A stretch of 61,214 nucleotides of DNA from Rubrivivax sp. GTDB taxonomy: Bacteria; Pseudomonadota; Gammaproteobacteria; Burkholderiales; Burkholderiaceae_C. The stretch covers positions 1-61,214 of the forward strand of contig JADYZZ010000057.1 of assembly GCA_020852865.1 (NCBI GenBank), read 5' to 3'. Both the position numbers and the translations under genes were made by a program. This document shows positions 27,705 through 36,810 of this stretch, in pieces. The notes beneath the pieces were generated by a model that was not told where the DNA came from, did no database searches, and saw only the letters and a list, made by a program, of their open reading frames with translations. Numbering within the stretch: the first letter of the stretch is position 1; every line of letters starts with the position of its first letter.

Positions 27705-29575
27705 AGCATCGGGCGCGCGCCGCTGCGCGGCCGGCCGTCGACGATGTCGCCGCGCGCGGCCGAGTGCATGCGCAACTGGGTGAAGCCGTTGATCGACACG
27801 TGCCGTGCGACGAAACGCTCGAGCACGCTGCCGAGCAAGAAGGCGCTGGCTCCCTCGAAGGCGAGTTCGTCGACCTCGACGTCGAGCAGCACGCCGCGGC
27901 CGAAGGTGATGGGCCCGGCCATCGGCAGCCGGCGCACGACCTGGCGCGCGCGCACCGAGCGCAGGCCCTCGACCTGGCGCAGCGCGGCGGCGTCGCCGGG
28001 CGGCAGGTACAGGCGCAGAATCTCGCGCAGCGCCGCCGCGCCCTGTTCGGCGTCGGTGTCGGTGAGCGACAGGTGGTTGAGCGAGAGCTGGTTGATCAGC
28101 TTCCACGCCATGCTGCCGTCGGCCAGCGGCGAGCGCGGCCGCGACGGCCCCTTGATCACCGACACGCGCCTGACGGGCGCGGTCAGCGCCAGCGTCAGGT
28201 CGCCGCCGGCCTGGCCGACGGGCATGAGCAGCGGCAGATCACGGTTGCTGCAAAGCGCGCGCACGCCGACCTGGCGCAGGCCGGGCGGGAAAGGCGCCTC
28301 CCGCGCGTCGACCAGCGACAGGTAGACCTCGGTGCCGATGTACGCGGTGCGCGGGCCGTCGCGCTGCTGTGCCTGCGACAGCAGGCGCGGCTCGCGCAGC
28401 GTCGAGAAATAGGCCGCGTGCGCCTGGCCCTCGGCGTGGAAGGCGTTGTAGAAGGGCAGGAACTCGAGCTCCTTGTCGGCGCCCGCGCCGTAGCCGAGCA
28501 CCTGCAGGATCGAGTGCACCTCGAAGTCCATCGGCCGCGTGCGATCGGGCACGATGTGGTATTCGTGCACCCCCGGATCGACCTGGATGCGGTCGCAGCG
28601 CCGCTCGAGCAGGTTGATCGCCGGGACGCAGTGCAGCGCCACGCTCGCGGCGTCGACCGACTGCAGCAGCGCGTTGTCGACGCGCCCGAACAGCAGCACG
28701 ACGTCGACCTCGGTTTCGGCGTGGCGGCGCAGCGCTGCGCCCAGCCCGCACAGATCGGCGAACAGGAAGCGCGGCGCGAAGGCGAAGTACTCCTGCAGCA
28801 GGCGGTAGCCCTGCAGACCGGCGAGCGTGGGCGGCAGCAGGGCTTCGGCGTCGTCGTAGCCCGCCGGTTCGACCGCCGCGGCCTCCAGCGCCTCGTACCA
28901 GGCCGCCGGGCGCCGCGTCGGCAGCACGAGCAAGCCCAGCGTGTGGCCGCACACCAGCTCGTGCAGCCGGTGCGCCAGCTCGTCGATGCCGGCGAAGTGC
29001 AGCCGCAGGTCGGCCAGCGCGATCTTCGAGAAATCGAGCCCGGCCGTCGCGCGCAGGCGCAGGCGCAGGCCCGAACGCGGCCTGGCCCAGTCGCGCAGCG
29101 CCGTCGGCGGCAGGTCGGCCGCATGCGTGAAGTACTCGACCTGCGTGATCTCGAGCGGCCACAGCGTGAGCTCGGCCGCGCTGCGGAACTCGCAGGCCGT
29201 GGCGCCGGCCTTGCCGGGCTGGCCGTGCATCGCCGTGCCGCGCGGCAGCCGCACGCCCTCGCCCAGACCGGGGTCGCCGAGCTCGGGCTGCACCTGCGCG
29301 ATCAGCATCGAAGGCGTCGGCGCTAGGAACTGCGGGCAGACGATCTCGAGCAGGCGCTGCGTGAACTGCGGAAACTCGGCGTCGAGCTTGAGCTGGATGC
29401 GCCCGGCGAGGAAGGCGAAGCCCTCGAGCAGGCGTTCGACATAGGGGTCGGTGACCTCGAGGCCTTCGATGCCCAGCCGCGCCGCCACCTTCGGGAAGGC
29501 CTGCGCGAACTCGGCGCCCATCTCGCGCAGATGGCGCAGTTCCTCGTTGTAGTGGCGCAGCAGGCGCGGATCCAT
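27701..29575 (-). CDS. tssF: T6SS baseplate protein TssF
   Basis: Largest wedge protein of the baseplate, binding two TssF to one TssG. The start MDPRLLRHYNEELRHLREMG is the conserved TssF N-terminus; the longer frame upstream is arginine-rich and overlaps tssE. The 624 residues also include FPKVAARLGIEG, DPYVERLLEGFAFLAGRIQL and NDLPLLMP-type SNRDLPLLMP. Length and motifs are canonical. Fourteen bases separate it from the tssE stop. Confidence 0.95.
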   Translation of the reverse strand: MDPRLLRHYNEELRHLREMGAEFAQAFPKVAARLGIEGLEVTDPYVERLLEGFAFLAGRIQLKLDAEFPQFTQRLLEIVCPQFLAPTPSMLIAQVQPELGDPGLGEGVRLPRGTAMHGQPGKAGATACEFRSAAELTLWPLEITQVEYFTHAADLPPTALRDWARPRSGLRLRLRATAGLDFSKIALADLRLHFAGIDELAHRLHELVCGHTLGLLVLPTRRPAAWYEALEAAAVEPAGYDDAEALLPPTLAGLQGYRLLQEYFAFAPRFLFADLCGLGAALRRHAETEVDVVLLFGRVDNALLQSVDAASVALHCVPAINLLERRCDRIQVDPGVHEYHIVPDRTRPMDFEVHSILQVLGYGAGADKELEFLPFYNAFHAEGQAHAAYFSTLREPRLLSQAQQRDGPRTAYIGTEVYLSLVDAREAPFPPGLRQVGVRALCSNRDLPLLMPVGQAGGDLTLALTAPVRRVSVIKGPSRPRSPLADGSMAWKLINQLSLNHLSLTDTDAEQGAAALREILRLYLPPGDAAALRQVEGLRSVRARQVVRRLPMAGPITFGRGVLLDVEVDELAFEGASAFLLGSVLERFVARHVSINGFTQLRMHSAARGDIVDGRPRSGARPML

Positions 29576-29589
29576 CGCGCGTGGCGCCT

Positions 29590-30096
29590 CTAGCGCTTGA
29601 GCTCGCGCACCGCGACGTGACCGGTCTCGAGGTCGATGTCGGTGTGCAGCAGCAGCTCGAGCGGCACCGGCTGCGCCCACAACTGGCCGTTGATGCGGCA
29701 GCCGATCTGGTTGTGGCGGTCGAGCTCGTCGTCCGAGACGACGATCTCGACGCTCAGCGTGTCGGCGAGGATGCGCGGCTCGTAGGCAAGGATCGCCTGG
29801 CGGATGCGCTGCTGCAGCAGCAGCGGGTCGAGCGTCGAGGCCGTCTCGCCGGCCAGCGGCGGCAGCCCGTAGCCCAGCACCGAGGCCCGGGCGTATATCA
29901 GGCCCGAGTCGTCGAGCGCCCGGCCCGGCGCACTCGTGTTGAACAGCCAGCTCAGGTCGCGCAGCACGGACTCGCGCAGGCGACTGCGGTTGATCACGCG
30001 CGCCTCGGCCGTCTCGGCGGCCGCGGCCGGATCGTCGTCGGTGAGGCGGTCGAGCAGCGCGGGTTGCAGGCGATCCTGGGCGCGCAGCGTGACCAT
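29590..30096 (-). CDS. tssE: T6SS baseplate protein TssE (gp25-like)
   Basis: Homologue of phage T4 gp25 that seeds sheath polymerisation on the baseplate. The 168-residue protein starts MVTLRAQDRLQPALLDRLTD, a common TssE beginning, followed by the RESVLRDLSWLFNTSA segment and GLPPLAG. The EPR triad expected in gp25 proteins is present in AYEPRILAD. The ATG is 5 bases after the tagJ stop. Confidence 0.94.
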   Translation of the reverse strand: MVTLRAQDRLQPALLDRLTDDDPAAAAETAEARVINRSRLRESVLRDLSWLFNTSAPGRALDDSGLIYARASVLGYGLPPLAGETASTLDPLLLQQRIRQAILAYEPRILADTLSVEIVVSDDELDRHNQIGCRINGQLWAQPVPLELLLHTDIDLETGHVAVRELKR

Positions 30097-30101
30097 GTCG
30101 A

Positions 30102-30926
30102 TCAGGCGGCCGCGGCGTCGAGCACCACGCCGCGCAGGTCCATCAGCCCGAACTCGGCCAAGTCGGTGGCGAGCAGCCGCTGGCCCAGGCCCGTGTAGAC
30201 GCCCGGCTCCTGTTCGTGCCACTCGGTGCGGCGCGCCAGCGCCAGCGCATCGCCGCGCGCCAGATCGGTGCCGGGGTAGCGCGTCGGGACCAGGGCGACG
30301 GCCTCGCCGCCGTTGGCGAGCTGCAGTTGCGCCGGCATCCAGACCGCGTCGCGCAGATCCCGCGGCGGCTCGAACGTGATGCGCGCGAGCCGGTTCCACG
30401 GCAGCCAGAAGTAGCGGCCGTTGATCACCGCCTCGAGCGTGGGCCCGAGCCGCGCGTCGGCGTCGGCGATCCAGGCGAAGGGCTGGGCGGCGTCGTCGCC
30501 GAGCGTGATCTGCCCGGCCGAGGGCGGCGCCTGCTCGAGCGCCTGCGCGCGCAGAGCGCGCGCCGCCGCGGCATCGCCGCTGCCCTCGCGCGACAGCGCC
30601 TCGATCAGCAGCGCCACCCAGGCCTGCGGCTCGCCGAAGAGCATCGGCGCGCGCCTGCCGGCGAAGACCTCCAGGCGCAGCGTCTCGCAGGCGATGGCCT
30701 CGCGATAGGTCTGCACCATCGGCAGCATGCCGGCGTCGAGCTCGAGCGCCACCTGCAGCTGGTTCAGCGCGCGCTCCCACTGGCCGAGCACGGCCAGCAG
30801 CTGGAACATGAACACGCGCAGGCGGGCGTCCTGCGGGCGGCCGCGCACCTGCTCGGTGAGCAGCCTGAGCGCCTGCAGGGCGTCGCCTTGCTTCAGGGCC
30901 AGCTCGGCCGCACCGGGTGTGGACAT
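30102..30926 (-). CDS. tagJ: T6SS accessory protein TagJ (ImpE family)
   Basis: ImpE/TagJ proteins bind the TssB N-terminus and are thought to tune ClpV-dependent sheath recycling. The 274 residues start MSTPGAAELALKQGDALQAL with a TPR-like helical N-terminal half, followed by the conserved GEPQAWVALLIEAL and NGRYFWLPWNRL motifs, then PTRYPGT and GQRLLATD, typical of the family. A strong GGAGG ribosome site lies 3 bases before the ATG (positions about 30930–30934). It is 32 bases after the second hcp-like gene. Confidence 0.92.
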   Translation of the reverse strand: MSTPGAAELALKQGDALQALRLLTEQVRGRPQDARLRVFMFQLLAVLGQWERALNQLQVALELDAGMLPMVQTYREAIACETLRLEVFAGRRAPMLFGEPQAWVALLIEALSREGSGDAAAARALRAQALEQAPPSAGQITLGDDAAQPFAWIADADARLGPTLEAVINGRYFWLPWNRLARITFEPPRDLRDAVWMPAQLQLANGGEAVALVPTRYPGTDLARGDALALARRTEWHEQEPGVYTGLGQRLLATDLAEFGLMDLRGVVLDAAAA

Positions 30927-30958
30927 GATGCCTCCTTGCCGCAACCCGGGCCGGCCGA

Positions 30959-31462
30959 CTAGACCATCCCCGGGCCGAGGTCGTCCATGAAGCTCGACTG
31001 CCCGAGCCCGGTGCCGGTGGCGTTCTGCTGCGTGTAGTCGACCTGGATCGACTCGAAGCCCAGCGCCAGATGCTCGGTCAGCACCGGCGCACCGTCGGCC
31101 GACCGCTCGGACTCGACGCTGTAGGACACGATGCGCGCGCTGCGCAGCGTCACCACGAGATACGGCAGCGGATCCTGCCCGCCGGCCTTGCGCACCGACA
31201 GCACCGCCTCCTTGAGCAGTTCGTTGGCGCTCAGGACGGACATCAGTGCGGTCGACGCGCGGTCGACGCGCTTGACGAGCTTGAGGTACTCGAGCCTGCG
31301 CCTGCCGGTCGCGCCGCCGGTGGCCACGTCGCGCAGGCTCGACATGCCCCAGCTCCAGTCGACGATCTCGATCTGCTTGGCGAAGCGCTTGTCCGACGAC
31401 TCGCCGACGATCTCGCCGCTCTTCTGGCCCCTGGCCTTGAGGAACATGTCGAAGCGGGCCAT
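30959..31462 (-). CDS. Second Hcp-family tube protein, divergent
   Basis: Member of the Hcp family, which forms stacked hexameric rings of the inner tube and can carry small effectors. The 167 residues start MARFDMFLKARGQKSGEIVG, with the family IEIVDWSWGMS motif and VLSVRKAGG, and end with QVDYTQQNATGTG. It differs widely from the Hcp encoded just upstream (31562–32050), including a replaced HMGGGGGSGK loop and a different C-terminus. No clear Shine–Dalgarno sequence is visible. It could make a variant tube, a specialised cargo carrier, or mixed hexamers; which one is not decidable here. Confidence 0.88.
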   Translation of the reverse strand: MARFDMFLKARGQKSGEIVGESSDKRFAKQIEIVDWSWGMSSLRDVATGGATGRRRLEYLKLVKRVDRASTALMSVLSANELLKEAVLSVRKAGGQDPLPYLVVTLRSARIVSYSVESERSADGAPVLTEHLALGFESIQVDYTQQNATGTGLGQSSFMDDLGPGMV

Positions 31463-31528
31463 GACGCGCTCGTGCGATGGAAGGGCGATGCGGATGCGGG
31501 AACTTCAGGACCGGTACGGCGCGCGCCT

Positions 31529-31556
31529 CACGCCGCCGCCGTGCCGCGGCGGCGTG
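31529..31556 (-). terminator. Intercistronic hairpin between the two hcp genes
   Basis: Perfect 10-bp inverted repeat CACGCCGCCG (31529–31538) and CGGCGGCGTG (31547–31556) with an 8-base loop, 6 bases after the canonical hcp stop. No T run follows, so it is better seen as a stabilising or attenuating 3' hairpin that could keep hcp mRNA more abundant than downstream genes. Confidence 0.4.
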
Positions 31557-31561
31557 GTGCC

Positions 31562-32050
31562 TCAGGCATTGGTGTTCTTCGCGATGTCGTAGACCATCTC
31601 CTTGGTCTTGTCGGCGGTGCCGTCGGCCTTTTGCGGCGTGTACTCGTACTTCACGTGCGCGAAGTTGAGCGTCACGTTCTCGGTCAGGCGGTCCTCGCCG
31701 CCCGAGCCGCCCGTGCTCACCGAAACAATCATCACCTCCTTCATCTCGATCTTGATGTACTCGACCGTCGCGTTCTTGCCGCCGGCCTTGCGCACGTACA
31801 GGTTGGCCTGCTTGTGGTGGTGGCCGTTGGAGCAGGCCAGCAGCAGCGCGTGCGAGGCGGCATCGACGTACTTGGTGACCGACAGATCCTGCACGTTGCA
31901 CTTGCCCGAGCCGCCGCCGCCGCCCATGTGCGTGGTGCCGGAGTTCGACATGCCCCAGCTCCAGGACAGCACGTCGATCTGATCCTTGTGCACCTTGTCG
32001 AGCGATTCGCCCTTGATGTCGTCCAACTTGAGGAACATGTCCACTGCCAT
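31562..32050 (-). CDS. hcp: T6SS tube protein Hcp
   Basis: Main inner-tube subunit, secreted in large amounts. The 162 residues start MAVDMFLKLDDIKGESLDKV, with IDVLSWSWGMSNSG, a glycine-rich loop, KYVDAASHALLLACSNG and LYVRKAGG, all canonical for Hcp. A good AGGAG ribosome site precedes the ATG. It follows tssC after 114 bp; that gap contains two small GC hairpins (32066–32082 and 32100–32114), and another hairpin follows the gene, so its transcript level may be set separately from its neighbours. Confidence 0.95.
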   Translation of the reverse strand: MAVDMFLKLDDIKGESLDKVHKDQIDVLSWSWGMSNSGTTHMGGGGGSGKCNVQDLSVTKYVDAASHALLLACSNGHHHKQANLYVRKAGGKNATVEYIKIEMKEVMIVSVSTGGSGGEDRLTENVTLNFAHVKYEYTPQKADGTADKTKEMVYDIAKNTNA

Positions 32051-32164
32051 GATTGCGCTCCTGGTGGCCCGGCGGGCGGGCCGAAGACACTGCGTTCAAC
32101 GCCCGCTGCGGGCGCCCGCGCCGCGCAGCTGCGGCGAGGGGATGGGCTCCGTGTCGACCCGGCC

Positions 32165-33655
32165 CTATGCTGCCTTGGCCGAGGGCAGCTTGGAAACGAG
32201 CCTAAGGGATACCGTCAGGCCCTCGAGCTGGTAATGCGGCCGCAGGAAGAACTTGGAGCTGTAGTAGCCGGGGTTGGCCGGATCCTCCTCGACCACGACC
32301 TCGGCGTCGGCCAGCGGCTTGCGCGCCTTGGTGGTCTCGGACGAATGCGCCGGATCGCCGTCGACGTACTGCATGATCCAGGTCGAGAGCCAGCGCTGCA
32401 CCTCGTCGCGCTCCTTGAACGAGCCGATCTTGTCGCGCACGATGCACTTGAGGTAGTGCGCGAAGCGCGTGGTGGCGAACAGATAGGGCAGGTTGGCCGC
32501 CAGCTTGGCGTTGGCGGTGGCGTCGGCGTCGTCGTACTCGGCCGGCTTGTGCAGCGACTGCGCGCCGATGAAGGCGGCGAAGTCGCTGTTCTTGCGGTGC
32601 ACGAGCGGCATGAAGCCGTTGCGCGCGAGCTCGGCCTCGCGCCGATCTTCGATCGCGATCTCGGTCGGGCACTTCATGTCGACGCCGCCGTCGTCGGTGG
32701 GGAAGGTGTGCGTGGGCAGGTTGGTCACCGCGCCGCCGGACTCGATGCCGCGGATGCGCGAACACCAGCCGTACTCCTTGAACGAGCGGTTGATGTTGGT
32801 CGCCATCGCGTAGGCCGCGTTGGCCCAGGTGTACTTGGAGTGGTCGGCCGAGCCGGTGTCCTCTTCGAAGTCGAAGGCCTCGACCGGGTTGGTCTTGGCG
32901 CCGTAGGGCAGGCGCGAGAGGAAGCGCGGCATCGCCAGACCGAGGTACTTGGAGTCCTCGGAGTCGCGCAGCGAGCGCCAGGCGGCGTACTCGGGCGTGG
33001 TGAAGATCTTGGTCAGGTCGCGCGGGTTGGCCAGCTCCTGCCACGAGTCCATCTGCATCAGCGTGGGCGAGGCGCCGGTGACGAAGGGCGCGTGCGCGGC
33101 CGCCGCGACCTTCGCCATCTCGCCCAGCAGTTCGACGTCGGGCGCGCTCTGGTCGAAGTGATAGTCGCCCACCAGGCAGCCGTAGGGCTCGCCGCCGAAC
33201 TGGCTGTATTCCTCCGAGTAGATCTTCTTGAAGATCGGGCTTTGGTCCCAGTTCGTGCCCTTGTAGCGCTTGAGCGTCTTGCCCAGCTCCTGCTTGGAGA
33301 CGTTGAACACGCGGATCTTGAGCATCTCGTCGGTTTCGGTGTTGTTGACGAGGTAATGCAGGCCGCGCCAGGCGCCTTCGAGCTTCTGGAAGTCCTCGTG
33401 GTGCATGATGCGGTTGATCTGCTCCGAGAGCTTGCGGTCGATGGCGGCGATCATCGCCTCGATCGAGGCGACGACGTCGCTGCCGATCAGCTGCGTCTGC
33501 GCCAGCGCCTGCTGCGCCAGCGTCTGCACCGCCTCCTCGACGGCACTTCTGGCGTCGGCGCTCTTGGGCTTGAACTCCTTTTGCAGCAGCGCAGCGAGGT
33601 CGCTGCCTTCCATCTGGACGCCGGTCAGCGCCGACGCGGATTGGGCTTGGGCCAT
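32165..33655 (-). CDS. tssC: T6SS sheath large subunit TssC
   Basis: Forms the contractile sheath with TssB. The 496-residue protein contains the usual landmarks: LEGAWRGLHYLVNNTETDEM, FNVSKQELGKTLKRYKGTNW, GEPYGCLVGDYHFDQSAPDV, GLAMPRFLSRLPYG and, in the C-terminal domain absent from the fused paralogue, LPYLFATTRFAHYLKC and GYYSSKFFLRPHYQLEGL. Length is canonical. A GAGGAG ribosome site stands before the ATG, and tssB ends 41 bases upstream. Confidence 0.96.
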   Translation of the reverse strand: MAQAQSASALTGVQMEGSDLAALLQKEFKPKSADARSAVEEAVQTLAQQALAQTQLIGSDVVASIEAMIAAIDRKLSEQINRIMHHEDFQKLEGAWRGLHYLVNNTETDEMLKIRVFNVSKQELGKTLKRYKGTNWDQSPIFKKIYSEEYSQFGGEPYGCLVGDYHFDQSAPDVELLGEMAKVAAAAHAPFVTGASPTLMQMDSWQELANPRDLTKIFTTPEYAAWRSLRDSEDSKYLGLAMPRFLSRLPYGAKTNPVEAFDFEEDTGSADHSKYTWANAAYAMATNINRSFKEYGWCSRIRGIESGGAVTNLPTHTFPTDDGGVDMKCPTEIAIEDRREAELARNGFMPLVHRKNSDFAAFIGAQSLHKPAEYDDADATANAKLAANLPYLFATTRFAHYLKCIVRDKIGSFKERDEVQRWLSTWIMQYVDGDPAHSSETTKARKPLADAEVVVEEDPANPGYYSSKFFLRPHYQLEGLTVSLRLVSKLPSAKAA

Positions 33656-33696
33656 GGCGGATCTCCTCGGAAACGGGGCTCGGGACGGGCGGCGGT

Positions 33697-34194
33697 TCAG
33701 GCTTCGGACGGCTTGGCCGAGGCGGCCAGCGCGCCCAGCAGCGCCGGGTCGTTCATCAGCTTGCCGATCAGTTCTTCGGCGCCGCCCTTGCCGTCCATGT
33801 AGGTGACGAGGTTCTGCAGTTGCTGGCGCGCCTCGAGCAGCTTGCCGAGCGCGTCGACCTTGCGCGCGACGGCGTCGGGCGTGAAGTCGGCCATGCTCTC
33901 GAAAGTGATGTCGACGCTCATGTTGCCCTCGCCGGTGAGCGTGTTGGGCACCTGGAAGGCCACGCGCGGCTTCATCGCCTTCATGCGCGCGTCGAAGTTG
34001 TCGACGTCGATCTCGAGGAACTTGCGGTCGGCTACCGGCGCCAGCGGCTCGGCCGGCTTGCCCGACAGATCGGCCAGCACACCCATCACGAACGGCAGCT
34101 GGATATTCTTCTCCGCGCCGTAGACCTCGACGTCGTATTCGATCTGCACGCGCGGGGCGCGGTTGCGTGCGATGAACTTCTGGCTGCTGCTCAT
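33697..34194 (-). CDS. tssB: T6SS sheath small subunit TssB
   Basis: Small subunit of the sheath; its C-terminal strand and TssC strands interlock, and it carries the ClpV-contact in many systems. The chosen start gives MSSSQKFIARNRAPRVQIEY; GGAG precedes the ATG. The 165 residues include LPFVMGVLADLSGKP, the FLEIDVDNFDARMKAMKPRV block and MADFTPDAVA, and end in a short helical tail. The longer open frame upstream runs into the tssA region and was not used. The 94 bp between tssA and tssB show two TTGACG boxes on the minus strand but no convincing −10. Confidence 0.95.
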   Translation of the reverse strand: MSSSQKFIARNRAPRVQIEYDVEVYGAEKNIQLPFVMGVLADLSGKPAEPLAPVADRKFLEIDVDNFDARMKAMKPRVAFQVPNTLTGEGNMSVDITFESMADFTPDAVARKVDALGKLLEARQQLQNLVTYMDGKGGAEELIGKLMNDPALLGALAASAKPSEA

Positions 34195-34288
34195 GACGGT
34201 TTCTCCGTGGGTGACGTCAAGCGAAGGTGCGGTTTTGCGGCACGCGGCCGGTTTCGTCAAGGGGGTGCAGGGCGACGCCGCGGCGCGC

Positions 34289-35323
34289 TCACGGCCGCGG
34301 CGGCGTCTCGACCGACTCCGGATCGACGCCGACGATGCGCGCCACCTCGGGCAAGGCATCGGGCGCCAGCTCCTTCATCAGCTGCAGGAAGTTGTGGTTG
34401 ACGAGCTGGCGCGCGCGGCGCAGGAACAGCGGAGCCGGATTGGTGGGCTCGTGGCGCTCGAGGTAGGCACACACCATGTCGATCGCGCGCAGCGCGTCGT
34501 CGCGCGTCGTCACCGCCCCCGAAAGGCCGCGCCGGCCGCCCTCGGCGGCCTCGGCGCCGGCGCCCGCGGCATCGCCCGCCTCCTCGGCAGGCTGGGCGTC
34601 GGGCGCGAGCGCGGCGACCGCGCGCACGAGCGCAACGAGGCGCGCGAAATCGGGCGCCGCCGAGCCGAGCCGCTCGTCGGCCAGCGCGACCAGCCGTTGC
34701 AGCCGTTCGGCCGCCGCGCCCAGCGCAACGCCCAGCGCCGGCGCGCGCTCGGCCGCGTCGGCCACCATCTGCCGCAGCGATTCGCGCGGCAGCACGGCCT
34801 CGTCGCCGGCCGGCTCGGCGAGATCGGCCGCCAGTTCGACGGCGCGGCCGGTGACCAGGCCCACGGCGCGATCCTGCACGACGAAGGACTCGCGCAGATC
34901 ACCGAGCAGCCCCTCGCCCGCCGGCAGCACGGCCAGCGCGTTGACGCGCGCAAAGGGGTCGCCGTCTTCGGGATCGGGCAACGGATGTACCTGCTCCCAC
35001 ATCGACTCGAGCAGGCCGTTCAGCAGCTCGAGGCCCGGCACGAGCGCCGCGTAGCCCTGCAGCCGCACGAGCGCGCGCAGCCAGAAGATGGCCAGCCTCA
35101 GGTCGCGGCTGCGCTCGAGCAGGCTCTCGGCCAGTTCGCGCGCGCCGCGCCAGTCGGGCGGCTCGGCCGGGCCGAACTGGGACTCGGGCTTGCCGGCAGC
35201 CGCCTGCGTCAGCGCGAGGAAGTCGTTGTCGTACTCGAGGTCGGGGCCGCAGGGCGCGGATGCGTCGGCCAGAGGCTGCAGCCAGCTGCCGATCCGGCCG
35301 AGGGCGTCTTCGAGTTCACTCAT
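34289..35323 (-). CDS. tssA: T6SS protein TssA (ImpA N-terminal family)
   Basis: Priming and sheath-coordination factor that contacts baseplate and sheath. The 344 residues start MSELEDALGRIGSWLQPLAD and carry the ImpA N-terminal domain: CGPDLEYDNDFLALTQAA, EPPDWRGARELAESLLERS, then DLRLAIFWLRALVRLQGYA. The C-terminal region is helical with an acidic, low-complexity stretch (AQPAEEAGDAAGAGAEAAEG) and closes with NPAPLFLRRARQLVNHNFLQ and MKELAPDALP. This is the short TssA type. It is the first gene of the minus-strand T6SS run and is divergent from the membrane protein gene at 35570. Confidence 0.94.
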   Translation of the reverse strand: MSELEDALGRIGSWLQPLADASAPCGPDLEYDNDFLALTQAAAGKPESQFGPAEPPDWRGARELAESLLERSRDLRLAIFWLRALVRLQGYAALVPGLELLNGLLESMWEQVHPLPDPEDGDPFARVNALAVLPAGEGLLGDLRESFVVQDRAVGLVTGRAVELAADLAEPAGDEAVLPRESLRQMVADAAERAPALGVALGAAAERLQRLVALADERLGSAAPDFARLVALVRAVAALAPDAQPAEEAGDAAGAGAEAAEGGRRGLSGAVTTRDDALRAIDMVCAYLERHEPTNPAPLFLRRARQLVNHNFLQLMKELAPDALPEVARIVGVDPESVETPPRP

Positions 35324-35569
35324 CTGGAGGCGGCGCGGGCGGCGCTGCTCTGGTCGAGGTGGGGCATTGTGACGCGTTGCACGGCCGTGCAGTGTGGCAA
35401 CTTCGGCGCTTCCGGTGAATCCCCAACAACGCTCGCAGGCGCATCGGTACCGTGCGCCAGGCCGGCCGCTCCGGTGGGCGGCTCAAGGCTGCCGCCCGGC
35501 GGCCGATACCCACACGCTCAGGCCTGCCGGGCGCGCGGCGCCACGGCCGCCGCCGCCCGCCCTGCGTCC

Positions 35570-36742
35570 ATGTCCGCACCCGCCCACCCGATCGTCGCGC
35601 GCCTGCAGCGCTGGCTGCGTCTGCCCACACTGCACACGCGCCACAAGTTCGCGCTGCTCGGCGTGCTGGGCATGCTGATGGTGGCCACCCCGCTCGTCGA
35701 CGTCGTGCGCCGCCAGAGCCAGGACCTGCAACTGCTGCTGGGCGCACGCTCGGGCCTGGACGCGATGACGCGCGCGCTCGACGTGCAGCGCGCGCTGCTC
35801 GCGCACGCAGCCGCGGCGGCGCTCGTCCTCGGCGGGCGCGGCGCGCTGGAGGGCGAGCAGCGCAGCGCGCTGGAGGCCGAGCGGCGCGCGCGCCAGGACG
35901 AGGTCGATGCGCGCATGGCCGGCCTCACCGCCGCCCTGGTGCAGGGACGCCAGGCACCGGCGCTCGAGGAAGACGGCGCACTGCGCGAGGACTGGGCGGC
36001 ACTGGTCGAGCGCATCGCGGCGCGGCGCATCGCGGTCGCAGGCAGCGAAGCGGCGCACCGGCTGCTGATCGAGCAGGTGCTGCAGATCATGGACTTCCTC
36101 GCCGACGCCGGCGGCGCCGCGGTCGCGACCGCCGGCGCGCCGGGGCTGGCCGAGCCGCGGCATGCCGCGCGGCTGCTGCTGGCCTTCGCGCAATTCGAGG
36201 CGGCGCGTGCCGGCACGCCGCCTGGCGATCTTGCCGGTGTTGCCGGCGAGCGCCAGCGGCTGCAGGCCGCGGCGCGCCGGTCGTTCGTGCTGCCGGCCGG
36301 GCCCGGCACATCGGGCGCCGCGCTGGCACGGGCGCGCGCCGCCGCACGCGCCGCGCTGCGCGCCTACCTGGCCGCGCTCGACGGCGGCGATGCCGCGCAC
36401 ACCGCGGGCGCGCGCACGCGGCTGTCCGAAGCGCTCGCCGCGTGGCCGGCGCAGGCAGCGGCGGCGACCGACGCCGCGCTCGCCGAGGCCGAGGCCTCGC
36501 TCGGGCGCGACCGCGCCGCGCTGCTCGGCGTACTGCTGTTGCTCGCGCTCGCGCAGGGCCTGCTGCTGGCTTCGCTGCGCACCGGCGCCCGCTGCGCGCC
36601 GGCAAGGGCGCCGAGCGGCGCCGCAAGCGGGCTTGGCAAAGAGCCCGGCAGCGAAAGCCGGCAGCCGACCGAAACCCTGATGCGCCGGCTGCGCGACGGC
36701 CGCCGCGCGCCAAGCGAGGAAGCGCCGCCCAGCCGGCTGTGA
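35570..36742 (+). CDS. Unassigned membrane protein with a helical sensor-like middle domain
   Basis: I do not recognise a named family. The start MSAPAHPIVARLQRWLRL gives a cytoplasmic basic leader followed by a membrane segment (about residues 28–46, KFALLGVLGMLMVATPLVDV). Residues 47–320 are helical and rich in Ala, Arg and Glu, and a second membrane segment lies near 325–345 (LLGVLLLLALAQGLLLASL). This layout resembles the periplasmic four-helix or NIT-type ligand-binding part of chemoreceptors, but the HAMP and signalling domains that should follow are missing; only about 45 basic, polar residues do. It is divergent from tssA with 246 bp between, so it may be co-regulated with the T6SS. 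Confidence 0.72.
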   Translation: MSAPAHPIVARLQRWLRLPTLHTRHKFALLGVLGMLMVATPLVDVVRRQSQDLQLLLGARSGLDAMTRALDVQRALLAHAAAAALVLGGRGALEGEQRSALEAERRARQDEVDARMAGLTAALVQGRQAPALEEDGALREDWAALVERIAARRIAVAGSEAAHRLLIEQVLQIMDFLADAGGAAVATAGAPGLAEPRHAARLLLAFAQFEAARAGTPPGDLAGVAGERQRLQAAARRSFVLPAGPGTSGAALARARAAARAALRAYLAALDGGDAAHTAGARTRLSEALAAWPAQAAAATDAALAEAEASLGRDRAALLGVLLLLALAQGLLLASLRTGARCAPARAPSGAASGLGKEPGSESRQPTETLMRRLRDGRRAPSEEAPPSRL

Positions 36743-36810
36743 AGCGCTCCCGGGCCGGGCCGCTGCGCAGCGTGTGCAACGGGTGCCGTCGATGCGCGCC
36801 CGCGGCGCTG

